Counted from the first letter of the stretch, positions 11,501 to 24,305 are shown. The stretch: DNA of 64,000 nucleotides from Parietaria judaica (GCA_954871525.1 OX940865.1:23606420-23670419), one strand, 5' to 3'. The notes: generated from the sequence alone by a model not told the origin. Program-made: numbers and translations.

Positions 11501-14500
11501 AACCGTTCTGCTTACCTGAATTTACCAAAACAGGCCGATTCTAAATTACCTTTTTTCCCCTTTCCCTTATTCCCACTCACATAACTTGGTGTGAGAGATC
11601 TACGTACCTGGATTATTCATGAGTTGAGAAACCTCTTCCACACTTAAACCTTGATCACCGGCTTTTTTTATGGCATCATAAACAGAATCAAACACTCCCG
11701 GATCAACAGAGCCTGCCACATCTTCATTAGAATGTTCCGGGAGCAAACATGAAGCATATTTTGCCATCACCATCCAAGGCGACTCGTGGCTGTTCTCTAC
11801 CACATGAATATCGTTGCTTGAATTCAGCATCTCTTTTACGACGCTCTTGGAATGATAAATAATTCCCGATCCTGATGAACTCTCACACGTATTACCGCAA
11901 GTTTTCTCAGCTTTGACAAAACTAACAGCATCAGTCGATGAAACCCCGGTTTGATTGATAATTACCATTATTCCCGGAAAACCTTTTTCTCGGCGAGAAA
12001 TTATATCACCCTCAGCCTTCATCAAGGATTTGAGCTTCTTAGACTTATCAGCACCGGAAGATTCATTATTATTGAATTTCCTCTTCAAGCTTCTTGTATC
12101 CTCGTTCTCTCCGATGCCACCATCTGGCAGGCACGGAGAGAGAGACAGTTGACCGGAGGAAACTAAGGCAAAGAGATGAAAAATGTCTCCACAGTGTAAA
12201 TCGGCACCTAGATCAAGCCCTCCCATGAGATCTTTCTCTCCGTCACGGAGCAGACTGGCAAATTTCGTGGCTCTAGCTCCTGAATCGGCCGGAAATGGAG
12301 ACTTGGAAAGATTACGCACGAACGTTTGCGAAAGAGAAAATGGTTGACTATCGTTACCACCAACCTGCAAAATATTTCAGAGAATGTGCGCCACCGCATC
12401 AGATAATCAACTATTAAAAACTATAAATAAGTAAAGAAAATGAGAGAATCAATGAACACCAAAAAAAATGCCTTTCTCTATCCATTAACAGCCTTACAAT
12501 AAATTTATTGTCCCTGAGGTAGTTAAACGCAGCAAAAAGATCGTGCTCGGAGTAACGCTGCAGGATTCTGGGTAATATATTTGAGGTGCTCAGGAAAATA
12601 AGTTTAAACAGCTCTACAGCATTGGAAATAGCCAATGATTTGTGAGCTTCCCTACTCACTTTGACCTCTTCATTCAACACCTTCATAAACTTTCTTTGAG
12701 CCCGGGATCTTCCAAACTGTTGTCTCCCACCGTGAGCGTCAGATTCCTGAAAGCCCTGCAAACGTTACAGTCAATCGGGTTACAGAGCTCAAAACTAAGG
12801 CTATGTTCGGAACCTATACTTTTAAGCAAATGCAATGAAGATATAGTCCGTAAAAAGAGACAAAAATGAGTAAATAAAACAAAAAGTCAAGTGTGTTTGG
12901 GACCTTAAAAAAAATTGATAGGAAAATAACATCCTTACTATTTTTTGTGAAGGTTTCAAAAATAAAGACATACTTTGTCCCCAAAATTTTCTTGAAGTTT
13001 CAATGCTCTTATTTATAGGTTCCAAATTCCCTCTTTTTCCTTGTGTTCACTTTTGTCGGTTCCAAACAGGCCATAAAGGAAAAGGGAAAATCGGAATTGT
13101 GACATGTAATTACAGATTTTTTCGGATCAGACGACCCGCCTCTTCCTACGGCCTTGGGTTTAGCCATCCATTTGCAGAGAAGAACTTCATCAAGAGCAGC
13201 TTTGATGTTGCCGTCAGCAAAATCATCCCATTGATCTGCACGTTCGTTGCCACCATAAGCGTCTGTTAGCGTCTATAGGAACTAGTTAGGCTTAAATTAT
13301 CTCTTATGATTTGTAGCATTTATTTCGAGTTACAGTAATAGCATAAACTTAGGAAAAATAAGTTTATTTATTTAATATGTCATTTAGGTATTTTCTCTAA
13401 GTTAATACAGGATTAGGGCATTTGGATCTAGGTTAAGCAATCATGTTTAATAACTAGAGTTTTTCTATTGAGCACCACTGAGAGAATTTTTCCAGTTTAG
13501 CTTTCTAATTAGAGACCGCGGTTACGATATCAATTAAGTCATTTGGTTTCTCTCGATTTCTAATCCGGTGCCTATCAGTATCTCTCTAGTGTATGAATCA
13601 AGGCATTGCCTCAACTTTCAGAAAATTCATCATCTATCAATTATCCCATGGATCGGTTGTACCTGCCCCTTGGGTTTTCTCTTGGAATGTGACATATCGC
13701 TCGCTAAGTACGGTACAAAGCTTCATTACAGCTTTTCTGAGCTTTGTATTACTGTTAAGCAATGAAATTCTCCTTTTACAGGCATTTGGTGTTGCTGGAA
13801 GGTCAGAAACCGAGGACCAATCCGTGCGGTGATACTTGGCTCCAAGTGTAGCACGGTTTCTAGCGTACTGGATCACCAATTGCCTGAAAAGATAATAATG
13901 AATGGAATAAATGATTATCAAAAACAAAACTTCCAGTAATCCCCCTGATCAATACAATAAAATTGAGTGAATTTTTTATTCTCTACTTGTATTGGACCTA
14001 AAGATAATCAAATTCAAATAAAGATTTATTATTTCCCATCTACATCCAGAATCTGATGCCTAATGCCCCACGGAAAGTTCCAAATTTCGTATGTTATTGG
14101 AAAATTCAAGCGTAAAGACATAATAAAACCAAATATTAGAGTTAAACAAACATAAGAGTACCTATCAGTTTCCTCTGTCCATATAAATCGTCTTTGACGA
14201 GTTCCCTTCAGCTTCGACAAAGCAGATCGATTAATGACAGAATGAGAAGTCTCATCATCTTCATTTTCCGCATGACCATCCTCGTGTTTTTCAGGAGAAA
14301 CTAAATCGTCCCCTTCCATGAGCGAGTCCAGAGTGTCAGATAATGAAGCAAGCCTTTGCTCATCTAAATCTCTAGAATCATCATCCTCTTTTCTTGACTT
14401 TGTTGAGCTTAAGTTTGGAGATTGGTTAAGGCGTGAACGCCGCTTATCATAATACACACAAAGCACCTACACAGAGGAGTCCGGGGCATGAAATTATCAG

Positions 14501-17500
14501 TTTAATGTCACAAGAATATCAAACAAATTGACTAAGCTCTACATATTTTCCATACACTCTAAATTTAGAATACAAATTCCTTGCTTCGGGCCGAAGAAGC
14601 AATGTCACTCGATCATTATAAAACTGGCTGCAATCTTTTTCTGATTATAATCTACATACATAGTATGCATCTCGGTAAGAAAATCTGGAATGGAAAAAAA
14701 ACGGAGTAGGAACAAAAGACTATATAGAGAATGATTTCTGATTGATACAAAAGTTTTAAAAGAGGAAGATTAACAACTAATTGACAAGGTTTGAATTGGA
14801 TTATATATGACGATGGAAGGAAACAGAAAGAGGGACATGACATTTTCCGTTGTCATTTTAAAAGACAGGAAGGAAATTTCACTTATGGAAGGACTAACCA
14901 CAATAAAAAGAATCCTTGCCAATCTTGTTGACTCGTTTCCGTCCACCAAGAACTAACCTTCTCCTTGAAGACTTTGTCAGCTAACCATGAGTTGTCAAGT
15001 CTAAAGGGGCTCGGACCCCACTTTACAGGAGAAGTATTGATTGTCAACGGAAAATGATCAGACACACCTCGAAACCTAGTCTCTTGGACACAGAACGGGA
15101 ACAAATCCCTCCACCCTTCAGAAAAAAGAAAACGTCTTTTAAAACGTTGTCAATTAGTTGTTAATCTTCCTCTTTTAAAAAATACTCAAATCTGGGAAGG
15201 AAGTTTGGATTCCACAAGCCCTAAATCCAGAGCAGAGCCGCGGAACAGAGGAAGGGCGGGGAATTGGGTAGTTTCGACAAGCTGACGGTGTTGATGATCG
15301 CCGGAGTAGGGAAATGGACGGCATTGGCCAATCCAATGGCTTGAGTAAGCCTCCGAGCGGGGGGAATGGGCCGGGCAGCGGTGATAACATCCAAACCGGG
15401 GGGGCCGAAGAGGTCAAAATACGTGTTAAGCTTGAGGACAAGCTCAATGTGAAGAGGGGGAGTAATGATGTAACCCGAGCATTGATAAGTCTTGTTGTTT
15501 AGTGGGTTAAGTGTCATAATCAAATGAGTTTTGTTAAACGTTGTTTAGAGAGTTAGTCGAGTCAATGTCGTTAATTGAGTCCATTAGGTTGTAAGCTTCT
15601 TTCCCTATATAAGGGAATTCATGTAATGAGAATGGTAGTCATGACCCGAAGAGAGGTCCACGACCGAGTCATGAATACCTATTAAGTAGAGAAAGTATTG
15701 TTGTAACCATAGAAGACTATAAAACAGAAGAGAAAAACGGGTATTTTTGGGAAAGGGTACAGAGTGGTGCCCACCTCTTTAACAGCGGACCCGGGGAACG
15801 CATGTAAAGCAGCTCTCGGATCAGCAGCAGCGTAACAGTATTCTAAAGTCTGCCAATACTCATCGACAGCTTTTCTATTGGAGAGGACAAAATCATGTCT
15901 GATTTGTGGGCGAAGGTCGAGAGGTCTAGATCTCAAAGACGCTACATATTTAGAAATCGGCTCTTCGATGTAAGGATTAAGCACCAGTTCTTGCAAGTTT
16001 TGGGATCCATCTTTTGGAATTTCACAGCTTACTGTCCGAATTAGCTACACAAACAATTGAATGTTAATAAGCATGATCAGGTACAAACATTCAATCAGAA
16101 TTCAGAGCCATTATACATACACGTGACAATAAATTATAGGGTCAAAGAACTCTGCAAAAATTATAAGATGGGTCATATTGAATGTGTTGAGACTTCAGAA
16201 AAACGGATCATACGTTACAAAACCAATCACTGCAATTTGAAAAGACATAGATAAGCTGCACATGATTAAACCATTCTGAAAATTGGATCGTATGTTGCCA
16301 CAATGAATGAATGTGACATAACCCAGTCTCTAATTCTCGAGTCAGACCGGAAAACTGTCCCAATGGTGTTAAGAGGGATTTTCCACAATAAAACCGTTAT
16401 GTACCCAAAATCGATGAGCTCGAATATGGGAAATATCGGAAATAGAGCCCAGCACTCACAAACCCAACCTCAGAGAGACTATGTTATTAAATGTCATTGG
16501 CTACCTTTCTCATTAGCTTAAGCTCTCTTAAATAGAGCAAAAATTACAGCCTAGTGGGCCGGATCGGGCCCAACTAACAAAACCTCTAAACATAATTGAT
16601 CAAAACTAAAAATAATTAAATACATAAAAGACTTAATTAAAACGACAAACTAAACTAAAATATCCTAAAGACTTTATTAAATAAGACAGCATAAACGAGA
16701 TTAATCCTAAACTCTCGGGATGTATAAAAAAACATGACGGGCAACCCTAATTGTGAGCGCCTTCTAGAGGCTGAAACACCCTTTATTAACCATCCTAGAC
16801 GTAAAATACTTTAAGTACCTACAATGAGAGAAAATGCAACTAATGACGCGGGTCTAACATGAAGTCCATACCTTTAGCCTTCTTAAACATTCAATGACCT
16901 GGGAGAGCCTTCGATAGGCATGAGTGTCCATTAGAGACTTGTACTCTTCAACATGAAGATCTGATAAGCACAACCCTCTCCTACACTTCTCAAGCATACT
17001 ATCAAACGTTTGAGACGATCCCACAACTTGTAAAAACAGCTCGACGGGCATTGCCTTAACTGCGGCTTCATACGAAAATAATGTCTTATGATCTAAAACA
17101 CGTTCTGTAGATGATAAATCGTCATTAGCGCCTTTAGAGCCATAAAGTTGGTCCCACAAGAAACCGTGCAGCAGCTTCGTACGAATCATTCTGGCCAAAA
17201 TATAGCCATTCGCTCGCATCTTTCCTGCTTTGAGGGACGAGGCATCGCTATTGGTCTGAGCTTTGGTCCTCTGGATATCTTTCAGTATGGGAACTGAAGC
17301 ACTGTTCTTTGCTTGAGATAAATTCTGGACACGGCTATTAATCTCAAAAGACCTAAGCCGATCGTGGATTTCAGAAACCAACTCAGGAGTTTCGCTTTGA
17401 ACAGACGGGTGAAGAACTGCCTCAATGGTGCGCCAACGACCACAGTTTGTCGCGTATGGAACATTAATAGGTATACATTTGCATTGACCTTTCTGTTGAA

Positions 17501-20500
17501 GTTTAGTCAATAGTCTGTCGAGAGTTTTCCGGTCGATCTTTGTGCCTTTGTCTTTCTCACAATTTTCTAACCACTTGAGCAGCTCGACTTTTACCAGAAT
17601 CTTCTCTCTCTAGTAGATACACGAGGAAAAGACAATTTTAGTCTTAAGAAATATCGAAAAAATAAGGGACGATGTTACAAAAGATTACGAATCTCTACCT
17701 GAATTAGTTGTAGCATCATTTTCTCTCTCCGAACACCATCAGCAGTCACATGCTGAAACCGGTGCTTCTTTATCATTTTCTCATTATTTTTTCCTAACTC
17801 CATGGTTGCTAAGTCAGGCTCATCCATAGCTCTCGATTCGGAGAGAATTTCTCGGGTATTGTTATGCACCGAGTTCGGCTCGGTTTCTCTAGGGGATTCT
17901 CCATCCTTCATCTCTTCATCAACAGAAATACCTAGGACCGAGTTTGGAGACTCAAACTCTGAACTGCCCACATCGATCTTCGGCTTTTTTTCATCATTGG
18001 GTACATTTAATTCATTGGAAAACTGCATATCTGTATCAGGGTTGTGTCGCCCAGGTGCCCAAACTCGATAAACCACGCATTTCTTCTGGTTTTCTGCCTG
18101 TAAATCCATTCCATACCTAGAGAACATCCTTCTAAGTCTAGAATAGTTCTTCTTGTTGTCAATCCCAAGTTGTTTACAGATCTGAAAATGAAAAAAAAAA
18201 AGTATATTTTAATTGGATATGAGTTGAAAATTGACGAGTATTCATCTATATGCACCTTTACAAATTAAGGGAAAAGCTTGTAAGATGATCCAATGCCGAT
18301 TAAAATTTGACATCGCATAATATACTTGTTTTTAGCTGACAAACAAGTAAGGTAACATATAGATTATCTTTTAGGCAGTATATCAAACTGGAAAGTCATT
18401 CAGATACAGGAGCGTTGTTTCTAATTATTAGTATGAGTTAAATTAATGAATAAATAATTTTTTTAATATTTTACTCCAACTCTTTTTATCTTTGATTACC
18501 TAGTTTTCTGCTTTTTATTTTTATTACTTTCATAATCCATTGATCATTGTCCTTTACAAATTGGTACCAAAACCTAGACAATTATGTTTGTCTGTCTGAA
18601 CGCACTTCCCTCACACTTCCCGGAAAATACGGTTTTTCAACATCCACATTTTTCAAAGGAATAAAGAATTCGTGTGCCTGGTACGTCATAGACAGTAATC
18701 TAAGTTTTGAAACTGAGGGTGTTGTAGCTACAATTGCCAAGAAAAAAATTTCAAAGGGAATTAGATTAAAAAGTAAAAACAAACCTCAGTTGTAGTCAAG
18801 CCCTCGGAACCTGAAGCGTCGATTACGTCAAAAATTTGATGCTCGATGGGTAGCTCTACAAGCTGATTGCTGAGGTCTCCTTTCTTTCCAAAGTTCAATT
18901 GTTTATCACCAGAGTCATCATCCACGTATCCACGAGTTTTTGGTACAGAACTCGATGGAGAAAATGTCTTCAACAAACGCAAGCATCGTTCGGACTGCCC
19001 AGTGGGAAAAACACCATGTGAAGACCAGTGGCCTAACTCAATTTTATATTCAGATGATTTGACCGGTACTGGTAGCAATTTCCATAACTTTAAGTTTAAG
19101 ATACCTTCTCGTTCACTACAGCATCAAACTGTACCACAATCTGAGCATCTTCTAGCATCTTAAGAACCTGGAATCACAAATTGCACTGAGAACTAACTAT
19201 ACATGATGAGCTGATATATGTGTGTGTGTGTGTATGTTACCTTTCTCCACTCTCTATGTTTAGGAGGTCCAGAATAACCCAACTCTTTCTTAATATCAGA
19301 AACAACCAGAACCTTTGAAACAAAATTATCATAAAACAATCAGCACTGTGAAAATATAAAATTTAAACATAATTAAAATTTAGGAACTTGTAACAATATT
19401 GACCTTGCCATTTGCTTTTTCGAGTTTATCACAGATTTCCTTCATTGGTGGAAGATAATTCACCACTTGCACATCCTCTTTAATCAATATATTATTACCC
19501 GGGCTCTCCGAGGTTCGTTCCTCCCGGGTAATCTCCAACTTCTCATAAGGGCCCAAGTTTTTCGCATAGCGTGATAAGTACACTAAATTGGTTGTAATGC
19601 AATAGTTTTTTGTCGAATCTTTTCCTTCACAAACTACTTCCGTTTTCACGACCGCCGATTGCTTCGTAATCAACCGTCGAAGCTCGAGGCCCTTGAGCAC
19701 GCAGAAAAAGTTATTGCTCTCTACGCCAAGCTCTTTGGCGAGGTCAGACTGCGAAATTCCATCTTTCCTGCACCCATAAATGTCTATTACTAAGGCATTT
19801 ACAAGAGAAAACTAGAATTCAAATCCATACAATATTCCTCCGAATCGATCCATATAAACACTACAATAGTTCGATTCAATTAAGCACCAATAATAAAGAG
19901 GGTTATTGGTGGCAAATGTACCCAAGTTGTACTCAACTCAGCAGCATAGACCTAAGTCTTTTTTCAGTGGACAATATACCTAAGTTTTACTTTATTAAAT
20001 TTTTTTTTTTGGAACAATAGGTACACTAAGCTGCAATAAAGTGAAATTAAGTACATTTGCCACTGGAAAAAATATTACAGTCCACGCCGCCACAACTTGG
20101 GCATTTGCCACCATTAACCCGAATAAAATCCAAGCACTTCAACGGAAATTTACACAAAGAATTGCACTTGAGCTTAGTGATAACGATTCAACTATTAGAA
20201 AAACACAATGCTGATTCATATCAAGGCCGTGCCTGATAACATATATATATAATTTTTTAGGGCCCTTAAATTTAAGATAATTTATTTTACTAAAATCACT
20301 AACCCAGCAAGGGTGATCAGCTTGAGAGCGCGGCTCTGCCTGGGACCGATGTCGCCGAGCCACTCGTCGGCGGCCTCGACTGACTGCGCGGGAGGACCGT
20401 CGGAGACGCGAGAGTGAAATCGGAGGCTCGGGACGGCGATCAGCTTGAGAGCGCGCCTCTGCCTGAGACGGATGTCGACGAGCCGCTCGTCGGCGGCGAT

Positions 20501-20740
20501 CGTCACGGCGAGCTTCTCGGCAGCCTCGACCGACTGCGGCGGAGGACCGTCGGAGACGCGAGAGCGAAATCGGAGGCTCGGGATGGCGAGGAGCGCGGTC
20601 CAGATATCCTGTTTTAGTGCCGGAGTGAAGCCCGCGGCGGCGAGCGAGGGCTGGAGAGCCGGCCAGAGCGCGGCCAAGGCGACGCCGGCCTCGCCGCGCG
20701 CGTCGATCTCGTCGAGCGCCGCGAATACGATTCCCTCCAT
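8563..20740 (-). CDS. TFC3: B-block-binding subunit of TFIIIC (plant TFC3/GTF3C1 homologue), 17 exons
   Basis: This is the largest subunit of the RNA polymerase III factor that recognises the internal B box of tRNA genes in the nucleus. Exons on the minus strand: 20740-20304, 19767-19404, 19312-19241, 19167-19105, 18994-18785, 18181-17699, 17609-16872, 16044-15775, 14466-14162, 13883-13663, 13262-13114, 12755-12498, 12364-11608, 11268-11207, 11104-10739, 10197-10159, 8733-8563. All phases close, giving 1654 residues, somewhat shorter than the roughly 1850 I recall for the Arabidopsis homologue. A B-block winged helix spans residues about 130-195 ([20 protein letters not shown]); a second helix-turn-helix-like segment opens exon 6 ([20 protein letters not shown]). 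C-terminal family motifs include [15 protein letters not shown] and [13 protein letters not shown] (a 39-bp exon). Oddities: an internal duplication in exon 1, and a conserved segment apparently missing between exons 8 and 9. It could be partly defective. Confidence 0.87.
9324..9486. repeat. 88-bp tandem duplication next to a MITE
   Basis: The phrase AATATTATCGAGGTTA followed by TATCAAGGGATATTTTAGTA and GGGACCAT occurs twice, 88 bp apart. The second copy ends in the target site used by the adjacent element at 9487. Confidence 0.75.
9487..10052. mobile_element. CGCCTCGAGG-rich MITE in intron 16 of the TFIIIC gene
   Basis: A 566-bp element with GC-rich, repetitive, palindromic ends (GCGCGCCTTGAGGCGCGCC on the left; GCCTTGAGGCTTACGCC on the right) and an AT-rich core. 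It is flanked by the direct repeat GTCGGGACCAT (9476-9486 and 10053-10063). The left end TGTTTTAAAAGGCG mirrors the right end, which reads CAAGGTTTTAAATAACGG in reverse complement. No coding capacity. The repeat is 11 bp as read; the true duplication may be shorter with chance matches. Confidence 0.72.
13270..13620. other. Possible LTR-like insertion in TFIIIC intron 10
   Basis: Intron 10 (13263-13662) contains a block around AATTAGAGACCGCGGTTACG followed by TCTCTCGATTTC that resembles 37000-37090 (AATTAGAGACCGAGGTATC) in the CSTF77 gene. Both have the look of the 3' part of a long terminal repeat. No paired LTR or target duplication was defined, so this is weak. Confidence 0.3.
14883..15110 (-). 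mobile_element. LINE (non-LTR retrotransposon) endonuclease fragment in TFIIIC intron 8
   Basis: The minus-strand frame reads [11 protein letters not shown], then [13 protein letters not shown] and VSSWWTE. The SDHFP motif and the following WGPxPFR..N.WL stretch are typical of the end of the apurinic endonuclease domain of plant LINEs and the linker to reverse transcriptase. Only about 73 codons remain. Confidence 0.75.
15175..15770. other. Inserted, probably retrotransposon-derived, sequence in TFIIIC intron 8
   Basis: A GC-richer patch (15220-15450) with open frames on both strands and no recognisable domain is followed on the plus strand by LTR-like features: a TATA motif and start-like phrase at about 15606-15620 (CCCTATATAAGGGAATTC) and polyadenylation-like sequence at about 15715-15735. 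No boundaries or target duplication found. Confidence 0.3.
20312..20584 (-). repeat. Tandem internal duplication inside TFIIIC exon 1
   Basis: Two adjacent GC-rich units encode residues 53-102 ([19 protein letters not shown] up to RRALKLIA) and 103-143 ([19 protein letters not shown] up to SRALKLIT). The second lacks about nine codons. As I recall them, plant homologues have only one such segment before the winged helix, so this looks like a lineage-specific duplication that kept the reading frame. Confidence 0.85.
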
Positions 20741-23229
20741 GGAAGTGAGAGTTGTAAAAGACGATTCTGAATAACCTAAGAAATAATTTCAATATATATA
20801 TATATATATATGGAAAATCTCAGTCAAGCCATCTCTCGATTTTCAAATAATTTTAATTTTTGAAAACCAGAGCAACTCTTGCTCCATGGATACCTAACGA
20901 AGTAAGTGAGTTATGGTTGCGAGCTGCTCATGTGCAAGCAGCCCAACCAGAGCGCTGCATTACGTATTTATCATCACATTGGGAAGGCTGAGCGTCGCGC
21001 TGCCACGGGAGACTTCACGCCATATCGCCGCGACGCGAAGCAAGCGTTGCATCACAGTCTAGGGTCGCCATCCATCTACTTCTTTTAAGTTGTTGTTTCG
21101 CATCGCATCGCTATATATTTGGGCCGCGGTCTATCTGTCTCTGGCTTCTCTCCTCACTCACTGTGATATTATATCTGAAATTTTGGTATGTTATCAAACG
21201 TTCTCTCCCATTTGTATTATATATATATTACCATAAGCGGGAACTTTGGTCGGGTACGCCTCCTATAGTCGGAGTTCGTTTAAGATGGTAATTCTCTGCT
21301 TTTGCGCCAGTCTTTACACAAACAACTTCTTCTTCAATCTGTGTATGATGCTATACCAGACCTCGTTTCGTCCATCGCCTTAATTTACCTGACCTTATCA
21401 GCCATGTATGATGCTCAGTACAGTACGTCGGCATTTTGTAAGTTTTTTTTTTCTTTTTTCTTTTTTGGCATTAGTCATCGCTTCATGATTAAGTTTCTAC
21501 TCTACGTATAATTTGGTATAAATATAGTAGTTTAATAATATTGCAGATCGTTTTTAGTTGCTATGAATTACTATTAACCATCAAAATATACTGACCAAGA
21601 ATATTTCATTTATGTTTATTTATTGTGAAATATATGTGTATAATTTAATCCCTTCAAATAAATCAACCGATTTTGTCCATTTCTCTGTTCTTTTCAGGTT
21701 CAAGGATAGCTATCAATCAAATTATTCCTTGCCCATGCAATTATATAATCACCCAATTTCTTTGGTTTTCACTTGAACAGAAAAGTCACGATTCTAATTT
21801 TCTGCTCCCTAATCGTCTCCGACGTGTCCTTTATACTTACAATTTTAAACACAATATGTTTTTCTTGCAATTTTCTCTTTTATTAATTTTCTCTTTTATT
21901 TCTCCAATTTTCATTTTGTTCTTTCATTAGTTACACTTTCATTATTTTTTATTGATTTTATTTGGGTGTATCTGTTTAATTCATTGCAAGAAATGAACAT
22001 GATGAGTGCCATAAATGACATAATATGTATTATTATTTATATGCATGTACTAAGTATTGTTATAACTAACGCTCTTTCAGTTGTTCTGTGTATATAAGCA
22101 CAGATCATTAACATAATTTATATCATTATATGCATGTAATAATTATTGTTATAACATATGCTCTTTCAATTGTACTGTGTATATAAGCACAGACCACACG
22201 GTCATATTCTATAATTGAATCATTTAGTCAATGTTGAGGTATTTCATTATTAGAGAATTTTGAGTTGAGAGAGTCCTTTTCAAGTTTTCTAACAACATTT
22301 ATAGGTTAGAGGTTGGATTTTTATTTTAATTTGATTTTTACATCATGATCTCCAAATAAAAAAGCACAATAGAACATGAGGAAACAAAAATATTTTAAAG
22401 CAATTGATCTTAAGTTGTATCGAGAGGCGCTATTTTTAGACGTTACCTATATGTAAAAGGACAAAAAAAAAATGTATACGAACAAACATTACTAGATAGA
22501 AATCGAATGTAACTTATGGTGAAAGGTCTACAAGACATTACATACTATTTACAAAATGAAAATTACCCAGAGTTTATTTTTTTGGGGTAGCAATTTACCG
22601 GGCGCATTCATTAAAAGAAATGTACTCTTACGTATTTTACTTTAAGTAATAATAGGTCATACATGAAAAATTATAAATTTTAGAACTTGTTCTAACTAAA
22701 CAGTAAAGGAAAAACATTACGAATAATACTTATTCATGTTTATAAGCCATGCTGCACTAATAAAAATCAAATATTCACGCTTCAATTGATCCAAAGCACA
22801 ACCCATATAACATGAAGAAAATTCGTGTATAAAACCAGTAATAGGGTTCCTTTTGATAACATCAATAAAAAAAAATAGAATAGTATTATTAGTATTGTTA
22901 ATATGTATTGCCAATTAGACGTGTCTCACTGAATTGCTTCATTATTTTGAAAATTGAATATGCATTAAAATTCATTCAATTAGCAAACTAACGTTAGAGG
23001 TCAATGGAAGCATTTTTTTTAGCAAACTAACGACAATTGCTTTTATAGAGGTCATTGGAAACAAATTTTTTTATGTCATGCAAAGAATACTGAATGCAAA
23101 TCAATTAGTAGTATTTGATCGGTAAAAGGTGAAAGGTCTTACGTTCAAAAAGTGTAAAAATAATGTTAAAGAATAAACAGAATACAAGACCCGTGTTATT
23201 ACGGCAAAGATAATGTTAAAGAATTATAA
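20741..23229. other. Intergenic region upstream of the TFIIIC gene
   Basis: The first few hundred bases should contain the TFIIIC promoter and 5' leader. A GC-richer patch at 20,900-21,130 has TATA-like CTATATATTT (21110) followed by a leader-like CT-rich stretch and a possible splice donor near 21187; it could be the start of a plus-strand noncoding transcript, but no coding exon was found downstream. Confidence 0.4.
22039..22197. repeat. 89-bp direct repeat with a TATA-bearing palindrome
   Basis: Two copies, about 22041-22108 and 22130-22197, share ATATGCATGTA, then GCTCTTTCA and TCTGTGTATATAAGCACAGA. The last phrase is itself an interrupted palindrome (TCTGTG...CACAGA) around TATATAA. No gene follows it. 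Confidence 0.7.
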
Positions 23230-23238
23230 TATGAAATA

Positions 23239-24018
23239 GGGTTAATTGCGGCAATAATGCATAACCTTTGGTCAAGAGGGGTTTTACGTCCCCAACCTTT
23301 TAAAGTGTCGGCAAAAATACACAACGTTTGTTAAATGTAAAATTTGTGAGTCCTTCCGTTTGTGAATTCTGCTGATGTGACATCGTTATACTGCTAAATG
23401 GACTGTCAACTTGTAAAATTAATTACATAACCTAATTAATAAGAATAAATTAAAAAAAAATATGATTCAAAAAATAAATTAAAACTTTAAATTAACAAGC
23501 AATACTTATTTAACGCGTAGTTCCTATTTTAAACTCGTGCTTCAATATTATTCACATCTTTACTATGTCGTTTTTTAAATGCAGTTTTTTTTAATAATCG
23601 ATCGTTTTTCCAAAATTTTAGTCGTTTCTAATAAAATGTCGTTATGTGATCTTTGCAAATTTTAAACGTGTTTAATAATCTGTCGTTTTTTAAAATTTTA
23701 TTCATGTTTGATGAAGAGTCTGTTAAATTTTTAGGAAGGAGTAATTTTGTTATTTAATTTAAAGTATTAATTTTTTTTAATCATAATTAAAATATGATTT
23801 AATTTATTCTTATTAGATTAAATTATGTAATTAATATTACAAGTTGGCAGTTCATTTGGCAGTTTAACGATGCCACATCAGTAAAATTTAACATCCCTAA
23901 CGGAGGACCAACGAATTTTACACTCAACAAACGTTGTGTATTTTTTCCCACACTTTGAAAGATTAGGGACCTAAATCCCCCTTGACCAAAAATTGTGTAT
24001 TATTGCCGCAATTAACCC
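23239..24018. mobile_element. 780-bp non-autonomous MULE with long terminal inverted repeats
   Basis: Starts GGGTTAATTGCGGCAATAAT and ends with the inverted counterpart (ATTATTGCCGCAATTAACCC). The inverted arms are similar over about 200 bp (for example AAGTTGGCAGT against ACTGTCAACTTG). It is flanked by a perfect 9-bp direct repeat TATGAAATA (23230-23238 and 24019-24027), the mark of Mutator-type insertion. No coding capacity. Confidence 0.85.
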
Positions 24019-24198
24019 TATGAAATATTATGTTTGAAGCTTAATATTATTTGTCTAAAGCGTTCAGTGTAAGACCGTATATATTTGAATATTCTCAACA
24101 TTAGAACTCTTAATTTCATTTTCATTACTTGAATTAAGGGGATATATATAAACATTTTTTTCACACGTGATTTGGTATAATTATATATATATATATAT

Positions 24199-24305
24199 AT
24201 TGGCTTAGCCTTAGCTGACATAGCCTAACATCAATAACCAACCTACGTCTCTATTATATTTATGAAGTCACGGGTTCAAATCTCATGGGACTCAAAAGAG
24301 TGTAC
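24199..24305 (+). other. Possible tRNA-derived SINE-like promoter remnant
   Basis: GGGTTCAAATCTC at about 24270 resembles a polymerase III B box, and TTAGCTGACATAGCC about 60 bp upstream could be a degenerate A box. There is no clear SINE tail or target duplication. Weak. Confidence 0.22.

Noticed and set aside
15314..15502. Plus-strand frame beginning [12 protein letters not shown]
   Set aside because: Glycine-rich low-complexity start inside a TFIIIC intron with no recognisable domain; more likely retroelement debris than a gene.
19000..19104. Continuous minus-strand frame joining TFIIIC exons 4 and 5 ([19 protein letters not shown])
   Set aside because: The join is out of phase with exon 4; a 110-bp GT-AG intron from 19104 to 18995 restores the family sequence [12 protein letters not shown].
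20414..20774. Open frames opposite and in other frames of TFIIIC exon 1
   Set aside because: GC-rich sequence leaves other frames open; the minus-strand frame starting at 20740 matches the family.
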